Program-made: the position numbers and the translations under genes
DNA from: JALYLC01 sp963743275
GTDB lineage: Bacteria > Actinomycetota > Thermoleophilia > Gaiellales > JALYLC01
DNA length: 64,000 nt
Direction of reading: 5' to 3'
Assembly (NCBI GenBank): GCA_963743275.1
Contig: CAVUPB010000009.1
Location: 160,559-224,558 of the forward strand
In this document: in pieces, positions 24,004-31,906 of the stretch
How the letters are laid out: every line of letters begins with the position of its first letter
Position numbering within the stretch: the stretch's first letter is position 1
Notes under the pieces: generated by a model
Databases searched by the model: none
Told to the model about the DNA's origin: nothing
The model's input: the letters and a program-made list of their open reading frames with translations, nothing else

Positions 24004-24446
24004 GGACGCGCCAAGCCGGCTTCGATGCGGCCGAGCGCGAGGCGCGCGGCGGCCAGCTCGCGCGCCAGGAAGTCGGTCTCGGCGCGCATCTCGGCGGCCA
24101 TGCGCCGGTCCTCCTCGTACTGCCGGCGGTCGCGGAAGGCCTGGCGGTTCTGGGCCAGGAGGATGAGCGGCGCGGCGTATGCGGCCTGGGTCGAGAACGC
24201 GAGGTTGAGCAGGATGAACGGGTAGGGATCCCAGCGGCCGGCCGCCCAGACCGCGTTGACGCCGATCCAGGCGATCACGAGCGCGGTCTGGATCACGAGG
24301 TAGCGCGCCGTGCCGAAATAGCGCGCGATGCCCTCGGACACGCGCCCGAACGCCTCGGGGTCGTAGTGGGGCGCGACCGCCAGCGACCGCCTCGGCTGAT
24401 CGAGGCGGCGGTTGCCGGCGACGTGCCAGGTCACGCGCTTGCGCAT
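23967..24446 (-). CDS. DUF1003 membrane protein
   Basis: A 159-residue DUF1003 protein. Two membrane helices (LVIQTALVIAWIGVNAVW and FILLNLAFSTQAAYAAPLIL) are followed by the family motif LLAQNRQAFRDRRQYEEDRR and a charged helical tail. The ATG follows a clear AAAGGAG ribosome site. The 3' end overlaps the end of the KimA-like fusion gene by 37 bp on the opposite strand. A second DUF1003 gene lies at 50.5 kb. The function of the family is unknown. Confidence 0.87.
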   Translation of the reverse strand: MRKRVTWHVAGNRRLDQPRRSLAVAPHYDPEAFGRVSEGIARYFGTARYLVIQTALVIAWIGVNAVWAAGRWDPYPFILLNLAFSTQAAYAAPLILLAQNRQAFRDRRQYEEDRRMAAEMRAETDFLARELAAARLALGRIEAGLARPQGSDEVRVDDT

Positions 24447-24541
24447 CGCCGGCTCCTTTCGTGTGCGACTTCCCGGCCAGTGGTAGCCCGGCCTGGGCGC
24501 CGCGTCCTCCTACGATCGGACGATGCGGCGGTCGGAGCGCG

Positions 24542-25225
24542 CTAGCCGGGATCGCCGCCCGGCACTCCCGTCGCCAGCAGGAACCGGATCCGGGTCAGCT
24601 CCTGGACGAGGGCATCGGCGGGGCCGTCGTACAGCATCGAGCTGTACCCGCCGCAGACGAGCCGGTCGAGCAGGGCGACGCCGCGCACGGGCGTCCGCAC
24701 GTCGCGGACGAGTTGCGCGACCTCGCGCGTCGCCTCGGCGCACGCGAGCAGGTTACGAACGCCGGGCGGCGGTCGTGTCGAGATCCAGAGCTCGGGCCAG
24801 TGCTCGGCGGCGAGCAGGGCGCGCTCGAGCGTGTGGGCGAGGCGCTTGCGGTGTGCCGGCCGGGCCAGTCGCTCCCGCTCGGCGGCGATCTCCGCGACGC
24901 GGAGCCCGCCGTCGCCGTCGGCGATGACGTCGCGTGCGCGCTCGTGCAGGCAGGAGGCCGCGCGGGCGAACCCGCACGCGAGGGCGAGCTCGACGACGAA
25001 CGCGGCCGATGCCGCCGTGACGGCCTCTCCACCGCGTCCGACGGCGGCGATCAGGACGATCGCGAGCAGGGCGCTCGTGACCGTGAGCTGCCCGCCGAGA
25101 AGTGAGCGCGTGCGTGCCGCGCGCGCCACCGGGTGGGCCGGACCGAGCGCCGCGGCAGCGGGCGGGTACGCCGCCCGCCCGGCCGCCGCGCGCACCTGGC
25201 GGCGATGGACGTGCGGGATCGCCAC
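24542..25225 (-). CDS. Membrane protein of unknown function, paralog of the 40.4-41.0 kb gene
   Basis: A 227-residue protein with two predicted membrane helices near residues 45-85 and a helical cytosolic part. It aligns with the gene at 40381-41026: RKRLAHTLERALLAAEHW matches RARLAHALDRSMRAADQW, and RTPVRGVALLDRL matches VPRVRGVALCEWL. The GTG start lies one base after the stop of the KimA-related permease gene, so it is coupled to a transporter. Both paralogs are downstream of the same four-half-site operator, which points to a role in the potassium response. No known domain was recognised. Confidence 0.72.
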   Translation of the reverse strand: MAIPHVHRRQVRAAAGRAAYPPAAAALGPAHPVARAARTRSLLGGQLTVTSALLAIVLIAAVGRGGEAVTAASAAFVVELALACGFARAASCLHERARDVIADGDGGLRVAEIAAERERLARPAHRKRLAHTLERALLAAEHWPELWISTRPPPGVRNLLACAEATREVAQLVRDVRTPVRGVALLDRLVCGGYSSMLYDGPADALVQELTRIRFLLATGVPGGDPG

Positions 25226-25226
25226 G

Positions 25227-26621
25227 TCAGGCGTCCGCCTCTGCGAGCCGCTCGACCTCCTCGATGCCGGCCGGCCGCCCGGCGCGAACCCAGAGCCGTT
25301 GGAGCGCCGCCGCGATGACGAGCATGGCGACGAGCGAGAGCAGCGGGTAGCCGCGCGCGAGGTTGACGGCCAGCGTGAAGGCCACGGCCGCCGCGCCGAG
25401 CAGGTTGACGGCCGCGAGCACGTGCCGGCCCTCGCGGCGCGAGAACCGCGCAATCGCGGCCAGGCCGGCGAGGAAGCTCACGAACACCGCGACGGCGTAG
25501 AACAGGACGAGCTCCTGCTCGAGGCCGCCCGCGGCCAGGAGCACCGCGGCGGAGACGGCGAGATAGACGCAGACCGACCAGTAGGGCGTGTGATGGCGGT
25601 TGGTATGGCCGAGCGCGCGCGGCAGGATGCCCACGCCCGCGCTCTCGGCGTGGCGCGAGAGCGCCTTGAGCAGGCCCGGGCCCGCCTGGAACGACGAGCT
25701 GGCAGCCGCCAGCAGCAGCATCGAGCTGGCACCCTGGAAGAGCGCGAAGACGAGTCCGTCGCCGGTGGCGGCGCGCGCGACGTCGGCGATCTGCGTCGAG
25801 TCGGCCGAGGGGATGCCGACGTGCAGCCGCACGGCGAGCGCTGCGATCCCGATCGTGAGCGCGGCGACGATGACGAACGTCAGCACGAGCGTGCCGCGCG
25901 CGAAGCGACGGCGGTCGTCGGCCCCGAGCTGCCCGAGCTGCCCGATGGCCGTCGCCGGCGCTTCGGTACCCGTTGCCAGGGCCATGGCCACGGGGAACGA
26001 GAGCAGCACGGCCAGCGCGGCGGGCCCGGTATCGCCGGTCACCCGCGCGTGTCCGCCTCCGCCGGCGGCGTGGACGTAGCCGTGGACGAGCACGACGATC
26101 GCGATCGCCACGAACAGCAGGGTCATGGCCGCGAACACGAGCCGGCCGCCGTGCCCGAACCAGGTCAGCCCCGCCACGAATGCGAGCAGGCCGAGGCCGA
26201 GCAGCAGGCGCAGCGGTGCGAGACCCGGGAGGTAGGCGATCAGTGCGCTCACGGCCGCTGCGATCGAGATCGTGATCGTGAGCACGAAATCGACGATCAG
26301 CGCGCCGATCGGCACGAACACCCAGCCGGTGCCGAAGGCGCGCGCCGCGGCCTCGGGCGAGCCCCCGCCGAGCGGAAAACGCGCAACGAGGTGCCAGTAG
26401 TTGACGTCCACGAGCGCGATCACGCCGAGCACGAGCAACTGGGTCGGCAGGAGCAGGCCCAGATGCCCGTCGAGCGCGCGCAGCGATGCCTCGATCGTGT
26501 AGGCGACGGACGACACCGGGTCGGCCATGACCGCGAACGCGAAGCCGACGAAGAGCAGCGCGCGGAACGCGCGCCGGTGGGCCGCGCGCGGCATGGTCGA
26601 GGTGATCGGGGAGGAGTCCAT
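25227..26621 (-). CDS. Second KimA-related APC-family permease
   Basis: A 464-residue permease with about 12 helices. The first-helix motif MADPVSSVAYTIEA matches the KimA motif SSDALSSVAYGTEQ and the sister gene's SDPLSSVAY, and VDFVLTITISIAAAV matches the third-helix region, keeping the aspartate. Unlike KimA it has no C-terminal USP domain; it ends shortly after the last helix. The start was set at ATG 26621 (MDSSPITSTM) because the permease fold begins about 30 residues later. The leader contains the candidate structured RNA, and the promoter has the KdpE-type array. A K+ importer role is inferred from motifs and regulation; an amino acid permease is the alternative. Confidence 0.8.
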   Translation of the reverse strand: MDSSPITSTMPRAAHRRAFRALLFVGFAFAVMADPVSSVAYTIEASLRALDGHLGLLLPTQLLVLGVIALVDVNYWHLVARFPLGGGSPEAAARAFGTGWVFVPIGALIVDFVLTITISIAAAVSALIAYLPGLAPLRLLLGLGLLAFVAGLTWFGHGGRLVFAAMTLLFVAIAIVVLVHGYVHAAGGGGHARVTGDTGPAALAVLLSFPVAMALATGTEAPATAIGQLGQLGADDRRRFARGTLVLTFVIVAALTIGIAALAVRLHVGIPSADSTQIADVARAATGDGLVFALFQGASSMLLLAAASSSFQAGPGLLKALSRHAESAGVGILPRALGHTNRHHTPYWSVCVYLAVSAAVLLAAGGLEQELVLFYAVAVFVSFLAGLAAIARFSRREGRHVLAAVNLLGAAAVAFTLAVNLARGYPLLSLVAMLVIAAALQRLWVRAGRPAGIEEVERLAEADA

Positions 26622-26672
26622 CGGCAGGCGTTCGCGCTTGCCGACCAGGCTTCCCGGCGCACCTGCCCGGCC
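26619..26672 (-). promoter_or_regulatory. Candidate structured leader RNA (riboswitch-like), copy 2
   Basis: The leader of the permease gene has the same GCCGGGAAGCCTGGTCGG (26641-26658) as the DUF2254 leader. It is followed by TCGGC pairing with GCCGA around the inner hairpin GCG-CGAA-CGC, with the same unpaired CT before the closing strand. Here the closing strand runs into the AUG. An alternative pairing of GGCAGG with CCTGCC would free or hide this region, which suggests a switch controlling translation. Confidence 0.5.
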
Positions 26673-26700
26673 CCGGCACTCGCCGTGGGCAGACGAGATG

Positions 26701-26706
26701 AGCGTA
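26701..26706 (-). promoter_or_regulatory. -10 box TACGCT for the permease operon
   Basis: TACGCT on the minus strand lies 11 bp after the fourth position of the operator array. The predicted transcript start is about 25 bases before the structured leader motif. Confidence 0.45.
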
Positions 26707-26717
26707 CCAGGACGTCG

Positions 26718-26766
26718 CGAGAGGTGCCCAAGGCGAGACCGTGTGTATGCCAAAGCGTCTCGAAAG
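26718..26766 (-). promoter_or_regulatory. KdpE-type four-half-site operator, permease promoter
   Basis: On the minus strand CTTTCG (26766), CTTTGG (26755), a weak GCCTTG (26734) and CTCTCG (26723) follow the 11-21-11 spacing. The first two half-sites are strong and the last two weaker. The array also overlaps the -35 region of the plus-strand methyltransferase promoter. Confidence 0.5.
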
Positions 26767-26775
26767 CGCCCCGGC

Positions 26776-26781
26776 TAGCCT
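26776..26781 (+). promoter_or_regulatory. -10 box TAGCCT of a leaderless start
   Basis: TAGCCT is followed by 6 bases and ATG 26788 of the methyltransferase-like gene; no ribosome site is present. Confidence 0.55.
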
Positions 26782-26787
26782 GCTGCG

Positions 26788-27630
26788 ATGCCTTCGTTCC
26801 TCGCTCCGCGCGGCCCGGCCGTGCGCGCCAACACGCAGCGCAACGCGCGTGCGACAGCCGAGCGCCTCGCGCGCTGGCAACCGGCGCGCGACGCGCTCTG
26901 GGCCGTGCTCGAGCGCCGTCTCGTCCCGGGCGGGCGCGTGGCCGTCGTCGGTGCCGGCAACGGCCACGACGTGCCGCTGCAGCGCCTCGCCGAGCACTCG
27001 CTGCGCGTCGACCTGATCGACGTCGACGCGCGCGCGGCGCGGGGCGCGCGGGGGCGGCTGCCCGGCGAGCTGCGCCGCCGTGTGCACGTCGTGCGCCAGG
27101 ACGCCACGGAGGGCCTCGCCGACGACCTCGTGCGCGCGGCCGCGCGCGGCGACCTGCCCGCCGCGCGCGAGGCCGAGCCGGCGGCGCTCGGCACCGGCGC
27201 GTACGACCTCGTGATCGGCGACCTGCTCTACAGCCAGCTGCTGTACCCCGCGCTGCGCGACACCACGCTGCCGCGCGAGCGCATCGGCGTCGTGCTGGCG
27301 CGCGTCGACCGCCCGCTCGTGGCCTCCGTCGTGCGTCGCCTGCACGCCAGCGCGGCGCCGGGGCAGGCGGTCGTGCACGTCCACGACCCGCTCGGCTGGT
27401 GGGACGGCCACGTGCAGCCGGTGACGCTCGACGAGATCCTCGCGGCGGCGGCGACCGACGTCGATGCGGCCCTCGCGCTGATCGCGAAGGGGCACGGGCC
27501 GAGTGCCTGCGACCCGCGCGCGATCGCCGTCGAGGCGGGCATCGAGCCGCTCGAGACCACCTTCTGGCGCTGGCCGTTCCAGGAGGGCGTCGACTACCTC
27601 GCCTGCGCAACGGTCGTGCGTCCGGGCTAG
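26788..27630 (+). CDS. Rossmann-fold SAM-dependent methyltransferase-like protein
   Basis: A 280-residue protein with a class I methyltransferase core. The SAM-binding loop is VAVVGAGNGHDVPLQ near residue 52, followed by an acidic end of strand two (VDLIDVDARAARG) and a motif-IV-like AYDLVIGDLLYSQLL. The C-terminal part (PFQEGVDYLACATVV) is unfamiliar. The substrate is unknown. Its TAG stop forms the first half of the TAGCCT box of the next gene, so the O-methyltransferase can be transcribed independently. Confidence 0.68.
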   Translation: MPSFLAPRGPAVRANTQRNARATAERLARWQPARDALWAVLERRLVPGGRVAVVGAGNGHDVPLQRLAEHSLRVDLIDVDARAARGARGRLPGELRRRVHVVRQDATEGLADDLVRAAARGDLPAAREAEPAALGTGAYDLVIGDLLYSQLLYPALRDTTLPRERIGVVLARVDRPLVASVVRRLHASAAPGQAVVHVHDPLGWWDGHVQPVTLDEILAAAATDVDAALALIAKGHGPSACDPRAIAVEAGIEPLETTFWRWPFQEGVDYLACATVVRPG

Positions 27631-27633
27631 CCT
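27628..27633 (+). promoter_or_regulatory. -10 box TAGCCT overlapping the upstream stop codon
   Basis: The TAG of this box is the stop codon of the preceding gene. Seven bases separate it from ATG 27641. Confidence 0.5.
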
Positions 27634-27640
27634 CCCGCCA

Positions 27641-28261
27641 ATGGACGAGCTCGAGCAGTACCTGTCGGAGCGCTACTGGACGGAGGACGATCTCCTGCGC
27701 GAGGTGCGCGCGGACATCGCCGAGCGCGGTCCCCAGATCCAGGTCAGCGCCGAGGCCGGGCGCCTGCTCGCTCTGCTCGTGCGAGCGGCAGGCGCGACGC
27801 GTGTGCTCGAGGTCGGGACGCTCTTCGGCTACAGCGGCATCTGGATGGCGCGCGAGCTCCCGGCGGGCGGGCGGCTCGACACGATCGAGATCGAGAAGCT
27901 GCACGCCGATGCTGCCGAGCACTGGTTCGAGCGGGCGGGCCTGGCCGACCGCGTGACGGTGCACCGCGGCGCCGGCGCGGAGGTGCTCGCGACGCTCACC
28001 GGCCCCTACGACGTCGCATTCATCGACGCCGACAAGGCCGGCTACCCGGCCTACGTGCGCCGCTCGCTCGAGCTGCTCCGGCCGGGCGGCATCGTGATCG
28101 CCGACAACGCGATCCGCCGCGGCGGCATCGTGCGCGCCGGCGTCGACGCCGACATGGACGGCATCCGCGCGATGCACGATCTCCTGGCGGCGGACCGCTC
28201 GCTCGTCGCGACTGCGGTGCCGGTCGGCGACGGGCTCGCGATCGCCGTGAAGGGGAGCTGA
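27641..28261 (+). CDS. SAM-dependent O-methyltransferase (catechol OMT-like)
   Basis: A 206-residue class I O-methyltransferase. It shows RVLEVGTLFGYSGIWMAREL (SAM loop), DTIEIEKLHADAAEHWFERA (acidic ribose-binding residue), DVAFIDADKAGYPAYVRR (metal-binding aspartate of the caffeoyl-CoA/catechol family) and GGIVIADNAIRRGGI (Asp-Asn metal site). Length and motif order match bacterial small-molecule O-methyltransferases. It is followed closely by the bicupin gene. The substrate, probably a phenolic, is not determined. Confidence 0.9.
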   Translation: MDELEQYLSERYWTEDDLLREVRADIAERGPQIQVSAEAGRLLALLVRAAGATRVLEVGTLFGYSGIWMARELPAGGRLDTIEIEKLHADAAEHWFERAGLADRVTVHRGAGAEVLATLTGPYDVAFIDADKAGYPAYVRRSLELLRPGGIVIADNAIRRGGIVRAGVDADMDGIRAMHDLLAADRSLVATAVPVGDGLAIAVKGS

Positions 28262-28267
28262 GCCGCC

Positions 28268-29101
28268 GTGACGACGTACCGCCCCTCGCCCCGCCCGACG
28301 TTCGCCGGCCCGGCCGCGATCCCGTACGCGAGCGTCACGCGGCACATCTGGGGCGATCCCGAGGCCGGCGAGGTCGCCGACTGGATCTACGCCTCGACCG
28401 AGTGCGTGCACGCGCTCGTGTTCGGCCTCGCCCCGGGGGCGTGGTTCCGGCACTCGCCCGAGTTCCGCACCATCTTCGGCGCCGACGAGCTGCTCTACGT
28501 CCTGCGCGGGACGATGGTGCTGGCCAACCCCGAGACCGGCGAGGTCCTGCGCGTGCCGCGCGGCGGCACCGCGTTCTTCCGCGCCGACACCTGGCATCAC
28601 GTGCACGCGCACGGCAACGAGGAGCTGCGCGTGCTCGAGCTCTACGCGCCCCCGCCGGCGAAGGGCTCGTCGGGCGCGCACGCGCGCACACGGCCCTACC
28701 TCGAGCCCGCCGACTGGCGCTACGGCGACGACTCGCTGCTCGGCCGCCTGCCCGGAGCCGAGCCCGCGCGGCGCACGCTCGTCGAGCCCGCGATCACGTG
28801 GCGGCGCTCGCTGGGCGTGCTGGAGGGCATCTACGCGAGCACCGAGCACCTCACCGCGGGCGTGCTCGAGCTGAATCCCGGCGAGATCTCCACAGCGCAC
28901 GCCCACGGCGGCGACGAGGTCGTCTACTGCCTCGAGGGCGTCCTGCACGTGCGCGCCCTGGGCGCCGACGCCAACAGCGTCTTCGAGCTCGGCCCCGACG
29001 ACGCGGCCTACATCCCGCAGGGCGTCGCGCACGAGTACCGCAGCTACGGCTCCGCTCCCGTACGCGCGCTCTTCGGCGTCGCGCCGTCCTACCTGCCGTG
29101 A
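28268..29101 (+). CDS. Two-domain cupin protein
   Basis: A 277-residue bicupin. The first cupin covers about residues 50-135 (FGADELLYVLRGTMVL, WHHVHAHGNEE) and the second residues 180-265 (ISTAHAHGGDEVVYCLEGVL, PQGVAHEYRSYGS). Metal-ligand histidines and glutamates are present in the second domain (HAHGGDE and H of GVAHEY); the first domain lacks the leading HxH. The GTG start lies 6 bases after the previous stop, and the stop overlaps the ROK gene start (GTGA). Many bicupins are sugar or small-molecule isomerases or dioxygenases; the reaction cannot be named. Confidence 0.85.
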   Translation: MTTYRPSPRPTFAGPAAIPYASVTRHIWGDPEAGEVADWIYASTECVHALVFGLAPGAWFRHSPEFRTIFGADELLYVLRGTMVLANPETGEVLRVPRGGTAFFRADTWHHVHAHGNEELRVLELYAPPPAKGSSGAHARTRPYLEPADWRYGDDSLLGRLPGAEPARRTLVEPAITWRRSLGVLEGIYASTEHLTAGVLELNPGEISTAHAHGGDEVVYCLEGVLHVRALGADANSVFELGPDDAAYIPQGVAHEYRSYGSAPVRALFGVAPSYLP

Positions 29102-29907
29102 CCCGCGCGATCGGCATCGACGTCGGGGGCACGAAGATCGCGGCCGGTCTGGTCGACACCGCGACGGGGGCGTGCGAGGCTCGCTTCGAGCGCGTGACGC
29201 GCCCCGAGCGCGATCCGGCGGTCATCCTCGGCGAGTGCGTCGCGATGGCGCAGCGGCTGGCGGCGGGCGCCGGCGACGTGCCGATCGGCATCGGCGTCTG
29301 CGAGCTCGTCGACCGCGAGGGCCACACGCGATCGGCGCAGACGATCGACTGGCGCGCGGTCGACGTCGCGGGGGCGTTCGCGGGCATCGGGCCTGCCGTC
29401 GTCGAGAGCGACGTGCGCGCCGCGGCCGTCGCCGAGGCGCGCTTCGGCGGCGGCCGGGGCGTCGGCGAGCTGCTGTTCGTGACGGTCGGGACAGGCATCT
29501 CCTGCTGCCTGGTACTGGACGGGAGCGCCTACGAGGGCGCCCGCGGCAACGCCATCTGCTTCGGTGCGCCGCCGGTCGAGGACGCCGCCAGCGGCCTCGC
29601 CCTGGCCGCCGCGGGCGGGCGCGCGTGGGCCGAGGAGGTGCTCGCAGACCCCGCGCTCGACGGCGTGGTCGAGACCGCCGCGACGGCGCTGGGCGCGGGC
29701 CTCGCCTGGCTCGTCAACGCGCTCGATCCCGGCGCCGTCGTGATCGGCGGCGGTCTCGGCCTGGTCGACCGCTACCGCGAGCTCGCGGTGGCGGCGATGC
29801 GACCGATGATCTTCGCCGACAACACGCGCGACGTGCCGGTCGTCCCGGCGCAGCTGGGCGCCGATGCGGGGGTGATCGGCGCGGCGCTCGCCGCCGTGCC
29901 CGGCTGA
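29098..29907 (+). CDS. ROK-family sugar kinase-like protein without the zinc motif
   Basis: A 269-residue ROK-type protein. The ATP loop IGIDVGGTKIAAGLVD is at the N-terminus, VESDVRAAAVAEARFGGG is the catalytic aspartate region, FVTVGTGISCCLVLDG is the second phosphate loop, and VVIGGGLGLVDRY is the adenosine motif. The usual CxCGxxGCxE zinc site is absent; at that place the sequence reads GNAICFGAPPVEDAASG. Some ROK kinases lack this zinc site, but its loss leaves activity uncertain. It is coupled to the bicupin gene. It may phosphorylate glucose, a related sugar or a cyclitol. Confidence 0.83.
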   Translation: MTRAIGIDVGGTKIAAGLVDTATGACEARFERVTRPERDPAVILGECVAMAQRLAAGAGDVPIGIGVCELVDREGHTRSAQTIDWRAVDVAGAFAGIGPAVVESDVRAAAVAEARFGGGRGVGELLFVTVGTGISCCLVLDGSAYEGARGNAICFGAPPVEDAASGLALAAAGGRAWAEEVLADPALDGVVETAATALGAGLAWLVNALDPGAVVIGGGLGLVDRYRELAVAAMRPMIFADNTRDVPVVPAQLGADAGVIGAALAAVPG

Positions 29908-30003
29908 ATGCGCCGCGCCTTGGCGCTGGGCTTCGAATGAGCCGCGCGGCGCGTATCGACCCCCGGTAGGTTCCCGTGAACAGCGACGCAGGGGAGCCCA
30001 GAC

Positions 30004-30366
30004 ATGACACCGAGCGAGGCACTGCAGGCGATCTGCGAGGCGTGGAACCGCCTCGACAAGGACGCGCTCGCCGACCTCTTCAGCGAGGACGGCCTCTTCG
30101 AGGATCCGCTCAACGAGCGCGCGGCGCGCGGTCGCGAGGACGTGCGCGAGATCATCGCGCCCGGGATGGCGGCGCTCTCGGAGTGCGAGGTCACGCTCGC
30201 TGCCACGCTCGAGCGCGGCGACCTCGCGCTCTGCGAGGGCATGTTCCGCTCGGCCCTCGCCGACGGCGGCGCGCGCTTCGACTTCCCGTTCGCAATGGCG
30301 ATCGAGATGAAGGACGGGCGCATCGCGCGCCTCACGGAGTACTTCGACACCGCGCCGCTCGTATGA
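30004..30366 (+). CDS. SnoaL/NTF2-like small protein
   Basis: A 120-residue protein of the nuclear-transport-factor-2 fold: EAWNRLDKDALADLFSEDGLFEDP at residues 14-37 is the typical helix-strand opening, and the C-terminal strand ends in MAIEMKDGRIARLTEYFD. Such proteins bind or isomerise small hydrophobic molecules. The ATG follows a GGGGAG ribosome site. Its stop overlaps the ATG of the following demethylase (ATGA), so the pair is cotranscribed. A TAGGTT box about 40 bases upstream is a possible -10. Confidence 0.82.
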   Translation: MTPSEALQAICEAWNRLDKDALADLFSEDGLFEDPLNERAARGREDVREIIAPGMAALSECEVTLAATLERGDLALCEGMFRSALADGGARFDFPFAMAIEMKDGRIARLTEYFDTAPLV

Positions 30367-31478
30367 CCGCAGCGCGCGAGCGCGAGCCGCTCTCGTACAC
30401 CGTGCGCCGCTCGCCCTACTTCGAGCGGACGCTCGCCGCGGGCGCGCTCGGGTTCATGGTCTACAACCACACGTACATGCCGATCGACTACGGGCGCGAC
30501 CCCGAGGTCGAGTACCGGGCGATCACCGAGGGCGTGACGCTGTGGGACGTCGGCGCCGAGCGGCAGGCGCAGCTGCGCGGCCCCGACGCGCTGAGCTTCG
30601 CCGACTACCTCAGCCCGCGCGACCTGCTCGATCTCGCGGTCGGGCGCTGCCGCTTCACGCCGGTCTGCGACCCGCGCGGCGAGATCATGGCCGACTGCAT
30701 CGTCCTGCGGCCGTTCGTGGACACGGTCTGGTACTCGCACTCGGATTGCGACATCTCGTTGTGGGCCTACGGGCTCGCGCTCGCACGCGGCGCGCGGGTC
30801 GAGGTCGAGGAGGCCGACGTCGCGCCGCTGCAGCTGCAGGGCCCGCTCGCGCGGGCGGTGCTCGAACCGCTCTACGGCGGCGATCTCTCGGCGCTCCGGC
30901 GCTTCGACTGCGCGGCGGTGAGCGTCGCGTCGGTCCCGTGCGTCGTCTCGAACACCGGCTGGAGCAAGGAGGCCGGGTACGAGATCTACCCGCTCGGCTC
31001 CGAGCGCTGCCTCGAGCTCTGGGACGCGCTCGTCGCGGCCGGCGAGCCGCACGGCCTGCTCGTGACCGGGCCCAACATCACGCGCGCCGTCGAGCAGGGC
31101 ATCACCGACACGCAGTACCGCATGAACTCGCACATGACGGCGCTCGAGGCCGGGCTCGAGTCGATGCTGCAGCTCGACGGCGAGCCGTTCATGGGCCGGG
31201 AGGCGCTGCTCGCGGAACGTGCCCGCGGGCCGCGCCGCCGCACCGTCGGGCTTGCGGTCGACGGCGCGCCATTCCCGTTCCTCGAGGACTTCTGGCCCGT
31301 GCTCGACCGCGGCGGCGAGGAGGTCGGAGTGGCGCGCTGGGCGGTCTACTCCTACGCGCTCGGCCGCAACATCGCGATCGCGCTCGTGGACGCGGCGGCC
31401 GACGACGCCGGCGAACTGGTCGTGCGAGCGCCCGACGGCGATCGCACGGCGCGCGTCCACCCGATCCCGTTCGTCTGA
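30363..31478 (+). CDS. GcvT-family, DmdA-like tetrahydrofolate-dependent demethylase
   Basis: A 371-residue protein of the aminomethyltransferase (GcvT) family. The N-terminal region GFMVYNHTYMPIDY, ITEGVTLWDVGAERQAQLRG and LSPRDLLDLAVGRCRFTPVC follows the pattern of dimethylsulfoniopropionate demethylase DmdA (ITEGV/WDV-ERQ, TPRDL, VG). Later motifs are QLQGPLARAVL and NTGWSKEAGYEIYP. Such enzymes move a methyl group from a sulfur, oxygen or nitrogen donor to tetrahydrofolate. True DMSP demethylation is not proven; many terrestrial homologs act on other methylated compounds. It is coupled to the SnoaL-like gene. Confidence 0.82.
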   Translation: MTAAREREPLSYTVRRSPYFERTLAAGALGFMVYNHTYMPIDYGRDPEVEYRAITEGVTLWDVGAERQAQLRGPDALSFADYLSPRDLLDLAVGRCRFTPVCDPRGEIMADCIVLRPFVDTVWYSHSDCDISLWAYGLALARGARVEVEEADVAPLQLQGPLARAVLEPLYGGDLSALRRFDCAAVSVASVPCVVSNTGWSKEAGYEIYPLGSERCLELWDALVAAGEPHGLLVTGPNITRAVEQGITDTQYRMNSHMTALEAGLESMLQLDGEPFMGREALLAERARGPRRRTVGLAVDGAPFPFLEDFWPVLDRGGEEVGVARWAVYSYALGRNIAIALVDAAADDAGELVVRAPDGDRTARVHPIPFV

Positions 31479-31485
31479 GCGATCC

Positions 31486-31754
31486 CTAGGTGCCCGTGTC
31501 GAAGGCGTGGAACGCCGCCTTCTCGAGCGCATGCTGCGGATCGCCGAGTGCGTGCGTGCTCACGGCCATCTCGAGCCACAGGTTCGCATCGCCGGCGCCC
31601 GCCGCGAGGTCGATCCCGTGCTTCGCGAGCGCCGCCCGCACCTCGGATTGCCGAGGCGTGGCCGTGCTCGAGCCACCGCATGCCGCCAGGATCAGCGCGA
31701 CAGCGGGAGGATCGCCGCAAGGGCGGCTTCGCGGCGGGTGGGAGGGCTCGGCAT
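31486..31754 (-). CDS. Small putative lipoprotein, apparent one-base frameshift in the signal peptide
   Basis: The 3' frame encodes ALILAACGGSSTATPRQ, a perfect lipobox (LAAC) followed by a short helical domain with LWLEMAVSTHALGDPQHAL. The expected signal peptide start, MPSPPTRREAALAAILPLS, lies just upstream in another frame, beginning at ATG 31754. Removing one base near 31695-31705 would join them into about 89 residues. Alternatively the gene starts at an unusual codon or is a remnant. Function unknown. Confidence 0.45.
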
Positions 31755-31906
31755 CCGCCGGCTCTCCCCGCATCTCGCACCTCCCAACCGCGGCGCGCGG
31801 CCTGCGGCGCGAGCGCGACCGCCGGCTCGGCCTCCTCGAAAGCGACTACGCGGTTAGGGGAGAACCTCGGATCTCCGGGTGCGTGCCGCACGTCGATGAA
31901 CCGTGC

